Source: Didemnitutus sp041906465
GTDB lineage: Bacteria > Verrucomicrobiota > Verrucomicrobiia > Opitutales > Opitutaceae
Assembly: GCA_041906465.1 (NCBI GenBank)
Contig: JAYRJE010000006.1
Location: forward strand, 1-64,000
Length of the DNA: 64,000 nt
Reading direction: 5' to 3'
Under the pieces are notes generated by a model. That model saw nothing but the letters and a program-made list of their open reading frames with translations, did not search any database and was not told the origin of the DNA. Made by a program: the position numbers and the translations under genes. Of the stretch, positions 38,201 through 43,100 are shown piece after piece (the stretch's first letter is position 1; each line of letters starts with the position of its first letter).

Positions 38201-38937
38201 CGATTCTCTCCGCCGGCACGCGCACCCTCGCGGCGACTTTCACGCCGCAAGACCCCGTGAGCTACCAAACCGTCACCCTCACCCGCACGATCACCGTCGC
38301 ACCGGCCACCCAGACGATCACGTTCGCACCGTTCACCGGCACCTACAAAATCGGCGACGTCGTCACGCTCTCCGCCACGGCCAGCTCCAACCTGGCCGTC
38401 TCGTTCACGCTCGTCTCCGGTCCCGCCACGCTCACCGGCAATCAACTGACGCTCACCGGCAACGGCTCCGTCATCGTCCGCGCGATCCAGAGCGGCGACT
38501 CCAACTACCTCGCCGCGACCGACGTCGACCGCACGCTGACCATCGCCACCGGCCTCGATTCGTGGCGCGCCTTGAACTTCACCGACGCCGAACTCGCCAA
38601 CGCCGCCATCAGCGGCGTCAACGCCGATCCCGACCGCGACGGGCTGCCGAACCTCGTCGAATACGCGCTCGGCCTCGATCCGATGACCGCCAGCACCCAG
38701 GGCCTGCCCGTCCTCACGCGCACGTCCACCGACTGGGTCTACACCTTCACACGCCCCGCCGACCGCCCTGACCTGAGCTACGCCGTGGAAGCCTCCACGA
38801 CGCTCACCGGCTGGACCACGACCGGCGTCACGCTCACCCGCACCGGCACCTCTGGCGCGACCGAGACGTGGACCGCGACCGTGCCGACCTCTTTCGGCGC
38901 CAACGCCTTCTTCCGCCTGCGCGTCACGCGGCCATAA
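23224..38937 (+). CDS. Giant secreted protein with six BACON/14xRCC1/Ig modules
   Basis: A 5237-residue protein with a signal peptide (MNIPRALLWTCLSLLATALS, cleavage near AQV). Six modules of about 830 residues follow, each a BACON-like beta domain (for example SDQPWVTLSRSSG, then TATLTIGGVSHTLTQ), 14 RCC1/BNR-type repeats of about 48 residues (consensus KTDGTLWAMGxNGxGQLGDG), and an Ig-like domain (ITWxPxPL, GAxQFNATA, GTFTYSPA). After module six come another Ig-like domain (38300-38550), a DPDRDGLPNLVEYALGLDP calcium-type motif and a C-terminal beta domain ending FFRLRVTRP, common in Opitutaceae exoproteins. RCC1 repeats form seven-bladed propellers, so each module could hold two. No catalytic site or membrane anchor is seen; adhesion or binding of surface polymers is a guess. 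The frame is open throughout. Confidence 0.92.
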   Translation: MNIPRALLWTCLSLLATALSAQVTLTPAAQRIGPGSLTYVLEVGTTDAWTATSDQPWVTLSRSSGAGAAHLALTVAANTTGAERTATLTIGGVSHTLTQNASGTALVGWGSTASYELGLAPSLRLPGQVMSGVASVSTGTSSTLIVKTDGTLWAVGWNSSGQVGDGSMLDRDTPVQVATGVASAAAGSSVALFVKTDGTLWGMGANLSGPLGAVLANRTAPVQLATGVAACAIGGNTAFFLKTDGSAWALGSNGGQFGNGTVQSPAAPVQIASNVAAIAASSHLVLLKTDGSVWTAGTNSSGQLGDGTTLPNSALQQIATDVTAIAAGGTHTLVLKTDGTVWGAGANSFSQLGDGATVNRPSFVQVATGAKAIAAGASHSFLIKTDGSLWAAGRNSAGQLGDGSLDTRLVWTQVATSVASVSAGADHSAFVKTDGTLWTMGNNVQGALGNGLRARHALPRALAPDVTAMATSGNTTYWVAADGTLWGVGANPTTNGIFGTVTATATPVQIATGVATVATANNTVLFLKTDATLWAFGANANGQLGDGSTVDRAAPVQVASGVSAVVTGGSHSLLLKTDGSLWATGLNSSGQLGLGHTTRQTSWQQVTTGVTAIAAGSNHSVFIKTDGSLWGTGSASSGQIATAPSFRTTPAQIVTGVTAVAAAANTTVFQKSDGTLWGLGSGISGQFGDVTTATVTPIQIVAAPVSQFALGSSTLVYVKPDGTLWGQGSNSAFQLGHGPANFYAPVQLATGVSQVAAGGTVTLALMTPAGGAVAPKATPAITWVPATAETALTASQFNATASVPGTFSYSPAVGTAVPGNGISLTATFTPTDTANYHIVRTNRFVSAPITTVSPLSQRIGFAGGTYVLKTSAAGAWSASSSAAWATLSRTAGDGAALIDVSVAPNTAATARTATLTVAGVAHTLTQTGTGSTENFVFGAGSSSNGELGFTRTPVRTHLGSAGYRAVALGGSHTLFIDHDGTLWGVGGNSYGQLGDGSTTARISPVSIATGVTQIAAGYSHSLFLKADGSLWAMGSNSTGELGDGSTNPRNSPVPIATGVAQIAAGGSHSFFIKTDGTLWAMGSNGSGQLGDGSIIQRNSPVQVAIGVAAATAGGSYSLFVKTDGSLWGMGSNFNGQLGDGSTTQRNSPVQITTGVSAVSSHPSSTHTVFVKTDGSLWAAGYNGSGQLGNGSTGSTYSTPIQVATGVSAAWTGGSHTLYRKTDGSLWGMGSGASGELGDTASATVAVRLEDNVLFAAAGSGVSCIASADGSLWGIGDNGTSQFGPPSPFVRSASVLVGPGDKIAATSSSVFILKADQTLWAVGAVPISGTYSALTQIATDVTSITAYNLACLFTKSDGTLWGLGSASGGQFGTGATNNSSVPLLLATDVAAASLGNNHSAIIKTDGTLWTSGNNGNGQLGDGTTTSRFSFAQVATGVTAVSAGGQSYTLFIKTDGSLWAMGWNGSGQLGDGSTTQRNSPVQIATGVAQVSAGYSHALFVKTDGSLWGMGNNSSGQLGDGSFANRPTPIPIATDVRTASAGNAHSTFVKTDGTVWTMGSNGSGQLGDGTLTSRSLPVRVGRGAVDAFAANSQTFFVFGAAGVPESNKVDPTLTWSPGPILSGYPLGAEHFNATADVPGTFTYSPAAGTIYEANATVTLTAAFRPADAAAYAPVTATRSTTVLLAPVTPPNRTLGSGSGSYSLTLHTVGAWTATSNAAWATLSRTSGNGGSVLEIAVTANTTGADRTATITVNGVAHTITQKANANTLWGVGYNANNELGFTSTPWVPTAVATHVRFVSAGSSTTYIIKNDGSLWAAGNNSSGQFGDGSTTSQFSFKQIATDASLVAAGTSSSFALFLKTDGTLWAMGANGSGQLGDGSTIDRTSPVQIASAVIGVATGGSHSLFVKSDGSLWAMGANGSGQLGDGSTTSRPTPVQIATGVISASARNNVSAYLKSDGSLWMMGYNGNGELGDSTTTNRSTPIQVATGVSSVRVGSNQTFFRKTDGTLWATGYNGNGQFGNGTTTSVTTPVQITTPVQIATDVVAFSPSSTHALFLTADGSVLGAGSNGNHQLGGGATTTQPSRSVITTGAIAVETSPSSGSFYLAADGTLWAMGNNFYGQLGTGTASQQPHPVAIAADLAAIAASPTGNHTLFLDHDGTLWGAGAGGSGQLGNGTYTTPSLPVVVATGVASMSAGAYHTLFLKTDGSLWATGSNANGQLGDGSTTSRGTPTQIATGVRTAAAGNSHSLFVKTDGTLWAMGYNGNGQLGDGSTTQRTSPVQIASDVATVAAGSSYSLFAKTDGTLWGMGYNANGQLGDSSTTQRNSPVQIATGVAAIAAGTNHSLFLTTDGTLRGMGANWNGQLSNASTATFSSPVTIATGVVSFAAGSSHSLFVKTDGTIWALGSASNGQLGTGDTSGNFSTPTKIGTGGLQVAAGSNLSLLLTAPNATLEALKQTPTIAWTPAPLYAGALLGAAQFNATASVAGTFTYTPAVNSLYSADQSVTLTATFTPTDTALYRATTVTRSLTVGSAPAVPLQRDLGAGPGRYVLTVNATGTWTATSSAAWVTLDRTTGEGGAQILVTIAANATGLDRTATITVNGVAHTITQRGSGHTLWGFGANSFQQLAFPRTPVAPGVALRDVQRVFAVTNAVFARKTDGTLWAAGAASTLQLGDGSPRPTFVPLTTDFVDLAAHYNHALLRKADGSLWAVGNNDSGQLGDGTTSYRSQPVPITTGVAKIGVFTNANSSVWLKSDGTLWTVGANSNGQLGDGTTTGRITPAQIASDVTQFACGDRHLVYLKSDGTVWTVGQNNYGQLGTGDTTDRSTPVQVATGASFVEAGANSTFFLKSGTVWATGSNGNGQLGLGTYSSISTPAAGLSGVSAIAGGAYHTLFLKTDGSLWGAGSNSDWSSLGLPTNTSQSTPVLITTGVAAIDCAQSTSYFVKTDGTLWSTGDNQSGQLGRGIIGDKAPPVVIAGDVTTVTAHLGSHAFLIRPDGTLWSWGNGGWGQLGRSNNGTLAPSATGIASVAPGSYHSLWITTDGTLYTTGNNEGGQLGDGTNINRYTPVQVTTGIAKAAAGYRHSLYLKTDGTLWATGLNTSGQLGDGTTTARNTATQVATGIADVAAGYEFSLALTTDGTLLATGRNSSGQLGDGTVTSRNTFTPVTTGVTAIAAGNAFSLFRKTDGTLWAMGYSGFGNAPSGSNTSTVPLQIASNVTEFAAGSYHSVFLKSDGSIWVVGENGSRQCIDSSAGYIGSPLQIGTGGLKVSAGDNSTYVLASATATFEALKETPTITWNPEPLYAGIPLGARQFNATASTTGTFTYSPAVGAIYQSGTVTLTATFAPTDTARYRSTTVTRTVAVQPLVVAPLDRDLGAGVGSYVINVNATGAWTATTDAPWITLERTSGTGGTQFRVTVAANSTGIDRTGTITIAGITHTVTQRGTGNTLWGFGSNQEQQLGYPRAPYAPGIALSGVQKVFAGNSAAFALKTDGSLWAAGAAYTAQLGDGSIFGRNTFVALSGGYVEIASNGSHSLLLRSDGALWAIGNNNFGELGDGTTNNRSQPVFVAAGVAQAVVGSNFTAWLKTDGSLWTTGYNMSGQLGDGTTNNRSTPVQIATDVAQVACGERHLVFLKTDGTVWTTGENTNGQLGTGDTTMRATPVQITTGASTIAASIWSTYVIKAGVVWTTGYNSTGQFGNGTTASSNTLAVGTFTGVAAVAPGNNHTLFLKADGTLWTAGSNSDYAMGLPTSVSYSTPMQIASGVTAIAAANSNSYYVTTDGALWTMGNNSNGQLGRGIIPRGVPPVAIAGDVTAVRSAAGANHALFIRSNADLWAVGSNGYGQFGLGSTNSPASPQAIATNVAAMAVGASHSLWVKTDGTLLAAGINGNGQLGDGSTTSRFTPTAIATGVAQAVAGYAHSLFLKTDGTLWATGNNDFGQLGTGDTTRRTSPIQVATDIAAIAAGGNFSLALKNDGTLLGVGNNISGQLGDGTTSDRSSFTAITTGVTAIAAGDNFTVFRKPDGTLWAMGSYGFGNAANGSSFSSRPVQIASDVTEFAAGSSHTVFLKSDGSIWVVGDNNSGQCVDQTASYVATPRQIGTGGFKVAAGSKTTYVITSAAGTFESLKAVPVITWTPAPLAAGFPLGAAQFNATADVAGTFTYTPAAGSTYLTGASVTLTATFTPTNTTTHRAVTVTRTLTVQTAPLTPATRELGSGHGFYTLMVNATGAWTAAASADWITLSRTSGSDGAVLEVRVAANTTGATRTGTITIGGVAHTITQSAQANTLWAFGANDGGALGLPYAPETPTRVTNQVAQVAANGQTVLVLKTDGWLWGAGEGRSGQLGLISAAIRPSLVPIANNVATMAAGRNHTLFVKTDGSLWGAGYNTSGQIDASGQGNLFTPVTIATGVASASAGLNHTLFLKTDGSLWAMGANGFGQLGDGSTTSRNQPVQIATDVVSVAAGDEFSLYVKSDGTVWATGRNDYGQLGNGNTTSVTTPVQVATGAAKVSVGGATTFLRKTDGTLWAAGLNNYGQFGNGTTGGFSSSFVQIATHIDAAWPSSGTALFLHADKSLRGAGSNKAHRLSASQSSDGSITTPLLLRSNVASAAIGEDTAYYLDDTGDLWSTGDNSLGQRAIGVSSFQLKPVAVAADVTAVAGAENFTAYLKSDGSLWALGLATPGEGRLSSYLERPNAKQIATHVAEIAASSGGTVLYVTKSGELWGVGENYAGKLGDGTTTPRYTPIAITTGVSKVAAAGNVSLFLKTDGSLWGMGENASSILGTGNPPIATTPVAIATGVSSMSTSSLTALFIKTDGTLWGVGWNGIGQLGLADHSNISTPTQIATGVARASAGLNLSLYLTTTGELWGMGPWVPGFNGTNPVRIATQVTDFAAGDNTGVFIKSDQTVWTFGNNNSGETGLGRIDSTTHAATQIGTGGVKVASVAGRTYVIGSPTATFSALQVAPTITWSPGGLTYGTALGEAQLNATADVPGTFTYTPTAGTILSAGTRTLAATFTPQDPVSYQTVTLTRTITVAPATQTITFAPFTGTYKIGDVVTLSATASSNLAVSFTLVSGPATLTGNQLTLTGNGSVIVRAIQSGDSNYLAATDVDRTLTIATGLDSWRALNFTDAELANAAISGVNADPDRDGLPNLVEYALGLDPMTASTQGLPVLTRTSTDWVYTFTRPADRPDLSYAVEASTTLTGWTTTGVTLTRTGTSGATETWTATVPTSFGANAFFRLRVTRP
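23281..38300 (+). repeat. Six tandem 2.5-kb modules inside the RCC1 gene
   Basis: Module starts, taken at the BACON-like domain, are 23281, 25771, 28267, 30808, 33301 and 35809, with the last module ending at 38300. The lengths are 2490, 2496, 2541, 2493, 2508 and 2491 bases, all multiples of three or within a codon of that. Within each module the approximately 145-base RCC1 unit recurs 14 times. Modules four and five resemble each other most, unit by unit. Confidence 0.9.
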
Positions 38938-39007
38938 GCCTCCGCCCGCGGAGCGCCGGGTTCATGCGCACCGACACGAAGTGCGCTTTGAAAGCGCGCT
39001 CCTGTGA

Positions 39008-39065
39008 GGTGGTCGCCGCTGTCCCAGCGGCGACAGGCGTCGGTAGGGACACCGACGCCCACCTT
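39008..39065. repeat. Twin-hairpin repeat, left copy
   Basis: Two hairpins stand side by side: gtcgccgctg/cagcggcgac and gcgtcggt/accgacgc, with the outer ends aggtgg and ccacct. An inverted copy lies at 39899-39959. It follows the giant RCC1 gene by about 70 bases and may mark its transcript end. Confidence 0.85.
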
Positions 39066-39170
39066 TCCATGATCCCGCTCCTCGCGCCAACACCGTAAGC
39101 AGAGCGTAAATTACCGCCTGCACCCCTTCCCGATCTCGTCAGGCGCCGCCCGACTTGGGAAGGTGCAGCC

Positions 39171-39524
39171 ATGCACGCGTGGAAATCGAAAGTGTTTTGG
39201 GCGGCCCTCGGGGTGCTCACGTGCGTCGGCGGCGCGGTGGCCTTGCGTCCGGCGGAGCGCTCCATCGAGGTGCCGACGCTGCGCACGCGCACCGCGCTCG
39301 AACGCCGGGAGTCGCTGTGGGCGTTGCAGGACGCGTGGGCCAATCGCGCGTTCATCGACTCCCCGCAGAATGCCCGCGAAGAGCGCGCCTTTCTCAACCG
39401 CCTCGCCTACTTCATTCGCTCCACCCGCGATCAGGAGATCTACGGCCCGGCCTGCCAATTCTGGAACCGCGCCTACCACGATCACGCGTCGCGCTATTCG
39501 GATTTCATCGAGGATCAGGAGTAA
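39171..39524 (+). CDS. Small anchored or secreted protein of unknown function
   Basis: The 117-residue protein has an N-terminal hydrophobic stretch (FWAALGVLTCVGGAVAL) and a charged helical remainder with many aromatic residues (LAYFIRSTRDQEIYGPACQF, then WNRAYHDHASRYSDFIEDQE). No family was recognised. The start is supported by a good ribosome-binding sequence, gggaagg, eight bases upstream. The gene lies with the next small gene between inverted copies of a hairpin repeat. Confidence 0.65.
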   Translation: MHAWKSKVFWAALGVLTCVGGAVALRPAERSIEVPTLRTRTALERRESLWALQDAWANRAFIDSPQNAREERAFLNRLAYFIRSTRDQEIYGPACQFWNRAYHDHASRYSDFIEDQE

Positions 39525-39642
39525 TCGCGCCCGATCGCGGGCGGGCGTGTGCGGCGAGCCGGGCGCCCCGCCCCACCTTGGGCCCGTCGCTGCGGCCGCA
39601 GTTGGCAAAACGCGCGGAGCTGTGCACGGTCGTGGGCCGTCC

Positions 39643-39885
39643 ATGAAACCCCGCGACCTCACGCCGAAAGTCCGCGAAGCCCTGCGCCAACTCGCCGCCG
39701 GTCCGCAGGACATGCGCGACGAGGCCTTGCTGCAGCTCATCAACGACGAGCTGAAAAAACTTTCCGTCGACGACATCGCTTATGTGCGCGACCGCGTGCG
39801 CTTCTCCTGCCCGCCGTGCCCGATGGTCCAATCCGTCGTGCTCATGCTCAACGGCCTCATCGAGGTGAAGAACCTGCGGCTCTGA
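39643..39885 (+). CDS. Small cytoplasmic protein of unknown function
   Basis: An 80-residue protein with helical character: MKPRDLTPKVREALRQLAAG, then LLQLINDELKKLSVDDIAYV, and a cysteine pair in VRFSCPPCPMVQSVVLMLNG. CxxC suggests a metal or redox site, but no family was recognised. The first in-frame ATG after a stretch with no coding look was chosen. It ends just before the right inverted copy of the hairpin repeat. Confidence 0.55.
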   Translation: MKPRDLTPKVREALRQLAAGPQDMRDEALLQLINDELKKLSVDDIAYVRDRVRFSCPPCPMVQSVVLMLNGLIEVKNLRL

Positions 39886-39898
39886 GCGGGATGGCAAT

Positions 39899-39959
39899 AG
39901 GTGGGCGTCGGTGTCCCTACCGACGCCTCTGTCGCCGCCGGGACAGCGGCGACCACCTG
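39899..39959. repeat. Twin-hairpin repeat, right inverted copy
   Basis: Near-exact reverse complement of the element at 39008-39065, with the same two hairpins in reverse order (gcgtcggt...accgacgc, then gtcgccgc...gcggcgac). The two copies enclose two orphan small genes. Confidence 0.85.
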
Positions 39960-40099
39960 ATGGTTGGCACCTCGTCAGTCGCAAATCGCGTCCAATCGCA
40001 TGAGCCCGACTGAGCGCGCGAGGTCTCCCACTTCGTGCGGTGGGATAGCACCGCTGGGCCCGCCGCCACTCGCCCGCGGCGCGACACCGCGCTGCCCGA

Positions 40100-40165
40100 G
40101 GTAGGGCGAGGCGTCCCGCCGAGCCGCGCATCATTCGCGGCTCACCGAGGACGGTTCGCCCTACC
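40100..40165. repeat. Dispersed hairpin repeat after the delta-60 gene
   Basis: The arms ggtagggcgaggcgtcccgc and ggacggttcgccctacc are near reverse complements closing on gccgcg catcatt cgcggc. It matches the element at 10538-10593 and starts two bases beyond the stop codon of the leftward delta-60 gene, so it could form the transcript 3' end, although no T-run follows. Confidence 0.75.
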
Positions 40166-40167
40166 GC

Positions 40168-43100
40168 TCAGCGCCGCCCGCGGCGCGCGAGCAGCGCGAG
40201 CGTCAGCAGGCCAAACATCCACCATGACGGCGCGCCGCCACCGCCGCCGCCGCTGGAATTGCTCGAGCTGTTCCCCGGCGTCTCCGTGTTGCCGCCGGTC
40301 CCGCCCGAGTTGCCGCCGCTCACCGCCGGCACCTCGAAGATCTCCAGCTCCGTGACGCCCGCGGCGGAGTTCACACCCGAGACCGTCGCCGTGTAGCTGC
40401 CGGGACTGAGCGAGAGCAACACCGCCGCGTCCTTGCTGCCGGTGGCAAGCGCCGCCGCGCCGACGTTCGTGGCGACGGTCGTGAGCTGCGTGGCCGTTGC
40501 GCCCGCGGTGCCATTCGTCGTCACCGGCGTTTCCCAATTGTCGTTGCTCGCGAGCGTCGTGCCGGCGTCGTTCTGGATTTGCAGCGTCGGATCGGCATTC
40601 GTGCCGGTCAGACTCTGCGCCACGAGCGCGGGCCCGAGCGCGCGCACGAGCACGCTTTGCGTCGCCGTGCCCTTGATCGTGAACTCCACTGTCTGCGTGC
40701 CGCTGTTGGCCGCGGCGCTGGCGCGCGTCGAGTAAGCCACCAGCCGCGCCGGCGCGTTGCCGTCGGCCTCGAACAACTCCGTCATCACCGCGCCGCCCGC
40801 ACCGGCTCCATCCCACACCGCGATCACATAGGAGCCGGGCGACAGCGTCGTGACGAGCGCGGCATCCGCCTCCGTCGCCACGAGCGCGAGCGCGCCGAGC
40901 GAATTCGCCAGCGCGATGACGCTCGCGTCGGTCACCGGCGAGGCGGCGCTGGCCCAGAGGCCGCCGGCCGCGGTGTAGAGCTCGAGCTTCGGTTTCGTGG
41001 CGAAATCACTCACGCCCATCCGCGCGAGTCCGGGACCCGCCGCGCGCACGAACACGCGGCGCGAGCTCGAACCGCCGATCACAAAGTTCACGAACTGCAC
41101 TTCGCCGCCCTTCAGGCGCAGCAGCGTGCTGAGATCCGAGAAATAACCCGACGCGCCCGCGTTCGTGCTGCTCGCGTAGCGCGTGCCGGTCAGCGTCACG
41201 GAGCCGCCGCCGGTGTTGCTCGAGCCACCCGAGTTGCCGCTGCCATTCCCACTCGAGCCATTGCCGGAACCGCCGGTGTAGGTGCCCACCGTGATCGTGC
41301 CCGACGCGGTCGTGTTGTAGAACTGCCAATAGACTTCCGTCACGCCGCTCGATCCGCCGCCGGCCGCCGCGGAAAGCGCGCGGGCACGGAGGAGGAAATT
41401 CGTGTTCGCCGGCAGCGTCGTGCCGCCGGACCAGCTCCACGTCTTGCCGTCGCTCGACGGTGAGGCGCCGCCGAGCGTCGTCCAGAGATTGCCGTTCGTC
41501 GAATACGCCAGCGTCACCGCCGAGAAATCGACGGCGGCGCCGGACAGCGTCCAGCTCGCCGAGCCGAGACCGGAGCCGACCGCAAAGCTGTAGGCGCCGC
41601 TGCTCGTGCCGGTGACGCGACTCAGCAGATAGTCCGCCGAGCCGCCCATCGACGTGAACGCGCCGCCGGCGAGCGCGCGCCCATCGAGCAAACCGGCAAG
41701 CACGTAAACGTCGCCGTTGGCCGTCGCCGCCAGCGTCGCATCGAGCGTGCCGTCGGATTTCAGCAGCGCCACGCGCGCGTGGCTTTGACCCGCGATGTTG
41801 GTGAACGCGCCGCCGACCACCACCGAACCGTCGACCCGCGCTGACAATGCGTGGACGACGCCGTCGGGCGCCGGATTGAACGCGGGATCGAGCGACCCGT
41901 CGCTGTTGAGCCGCGCGAGATTCGTGCGCGCCTGGCCGTTGACCGAAGTGAATTCGCCGCCGACGAGGATCCTCCCGTCCGGCAGAACGGCGAGGGCCCT
42001 GACTGATCCGTTGATCGACGGCGAAAAGGATCCGTCCACCGCGCCCGACGCGAGCACGCGCGCGAGCCGGGTCCGCGTGGCGCCGCCGACGCTGCCAAAA
42101 TCGCCGCCCACCACGAGCGCGCCGGAGTTGCCGACCGCGAGCGCGCGCACCGCGCCGTCCACCGCCGGCGCGAAGCTGCTGTCGAGCGCACCGGTCGCCG
42201 TGAAGCGCGCGAGGCGGGCCCGCGCGGTGCCGGCGATGGTGGTGAAATTGCCGCCGACCACGATGCCGCCGTCCGCCTGCGCACCGAGCGCGTAGACCGT
42301 GTCGTTCGGCGCGGGCGCGAAGCTGCTGTCGGGACTGCCGTCGAGCGTCAGACGCGCGAGACGCGGCACGCTCACGCCCCCGACATTCTGAAACTCGCCG
42401 GCCACGTAGAGCACCGCTTCCGAGCGCAGATCGGTGAACGCACCGCCAATCAGAATCGATTGGTCGGCCGCGATCGCGATGGTGTAAACGTAGTTGTCCG
42501 CCGAGGGATTGAACGTGGTGTCGATGCTTCCGCTGCTCGTCAGCGCAGCCACGTAACTGCGGCCGACCGGCGTGTCGCTCGCGGAGTGCAGCGCGGTGAA
42601 CGCGCCGCCGATCAGGATGCGGCCGTCGGGGTGCACGGCGATCGCCTGGACGAGCGAGCTGGGCGCGGGATTGAAGCTCTGGTCGAGCGAGAAATCCGCG
42701 TTCAGCCGCGCGAGATAGCGGCGGTCGGCGTCATCGGTCTTGGTCTCGTCGCCATCGTCGTCGTCGTTCTCGCCGTCGTCGAGCTGCAGCGTGGTGAAGC
42801 CGCCCCCGAAGAGGATCTTGCCGTCGCTCTGGCGGGCGAGCGCGGCGACGTTGCCGTTCGGCGTCGGGGCGAGCGCGTCGTTGAGCGTGCCATCGGCGTT
42901 GAGCAGCGCGAGGTAGGGACGCGAGGTGGAGGACGTCGCACCATTCGGCGTCAGCGTCGTGAACGATCCGCCCACGATCAGCCGGCCGTCCGGCAGCAAC
43001 AGCAGCGAGGAAACAAAACTGTTCGCCGTCGGAGAGTAAGTCGTGTCCAGCGCGCCGTCTGACTTGAACCGCGCGATGTAGGCGCGGCCGGTGTCGTCGG

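Noticed and set aside
23281..38300. Regularly spaced repeats as a possible CRISPR array
   Set aside because: The units are about 145 bases, imperfect and in one open frame with conserved protein motifs; no cas gene is present.
35401..38445. 1014-codon minus-strand open frame under the RCC1 gene
   Set aside because: Same reason as the other antisense frame: the RCC1 repeats on the plus strand account for it.
39549..40013. Open frame overlapping the small orphan gene
   Set aside because: It crosses the dispersed hairpin repeat and is Arg/Ala-rich; the 80-codon frame with CPPC has the better amino-acid composition.
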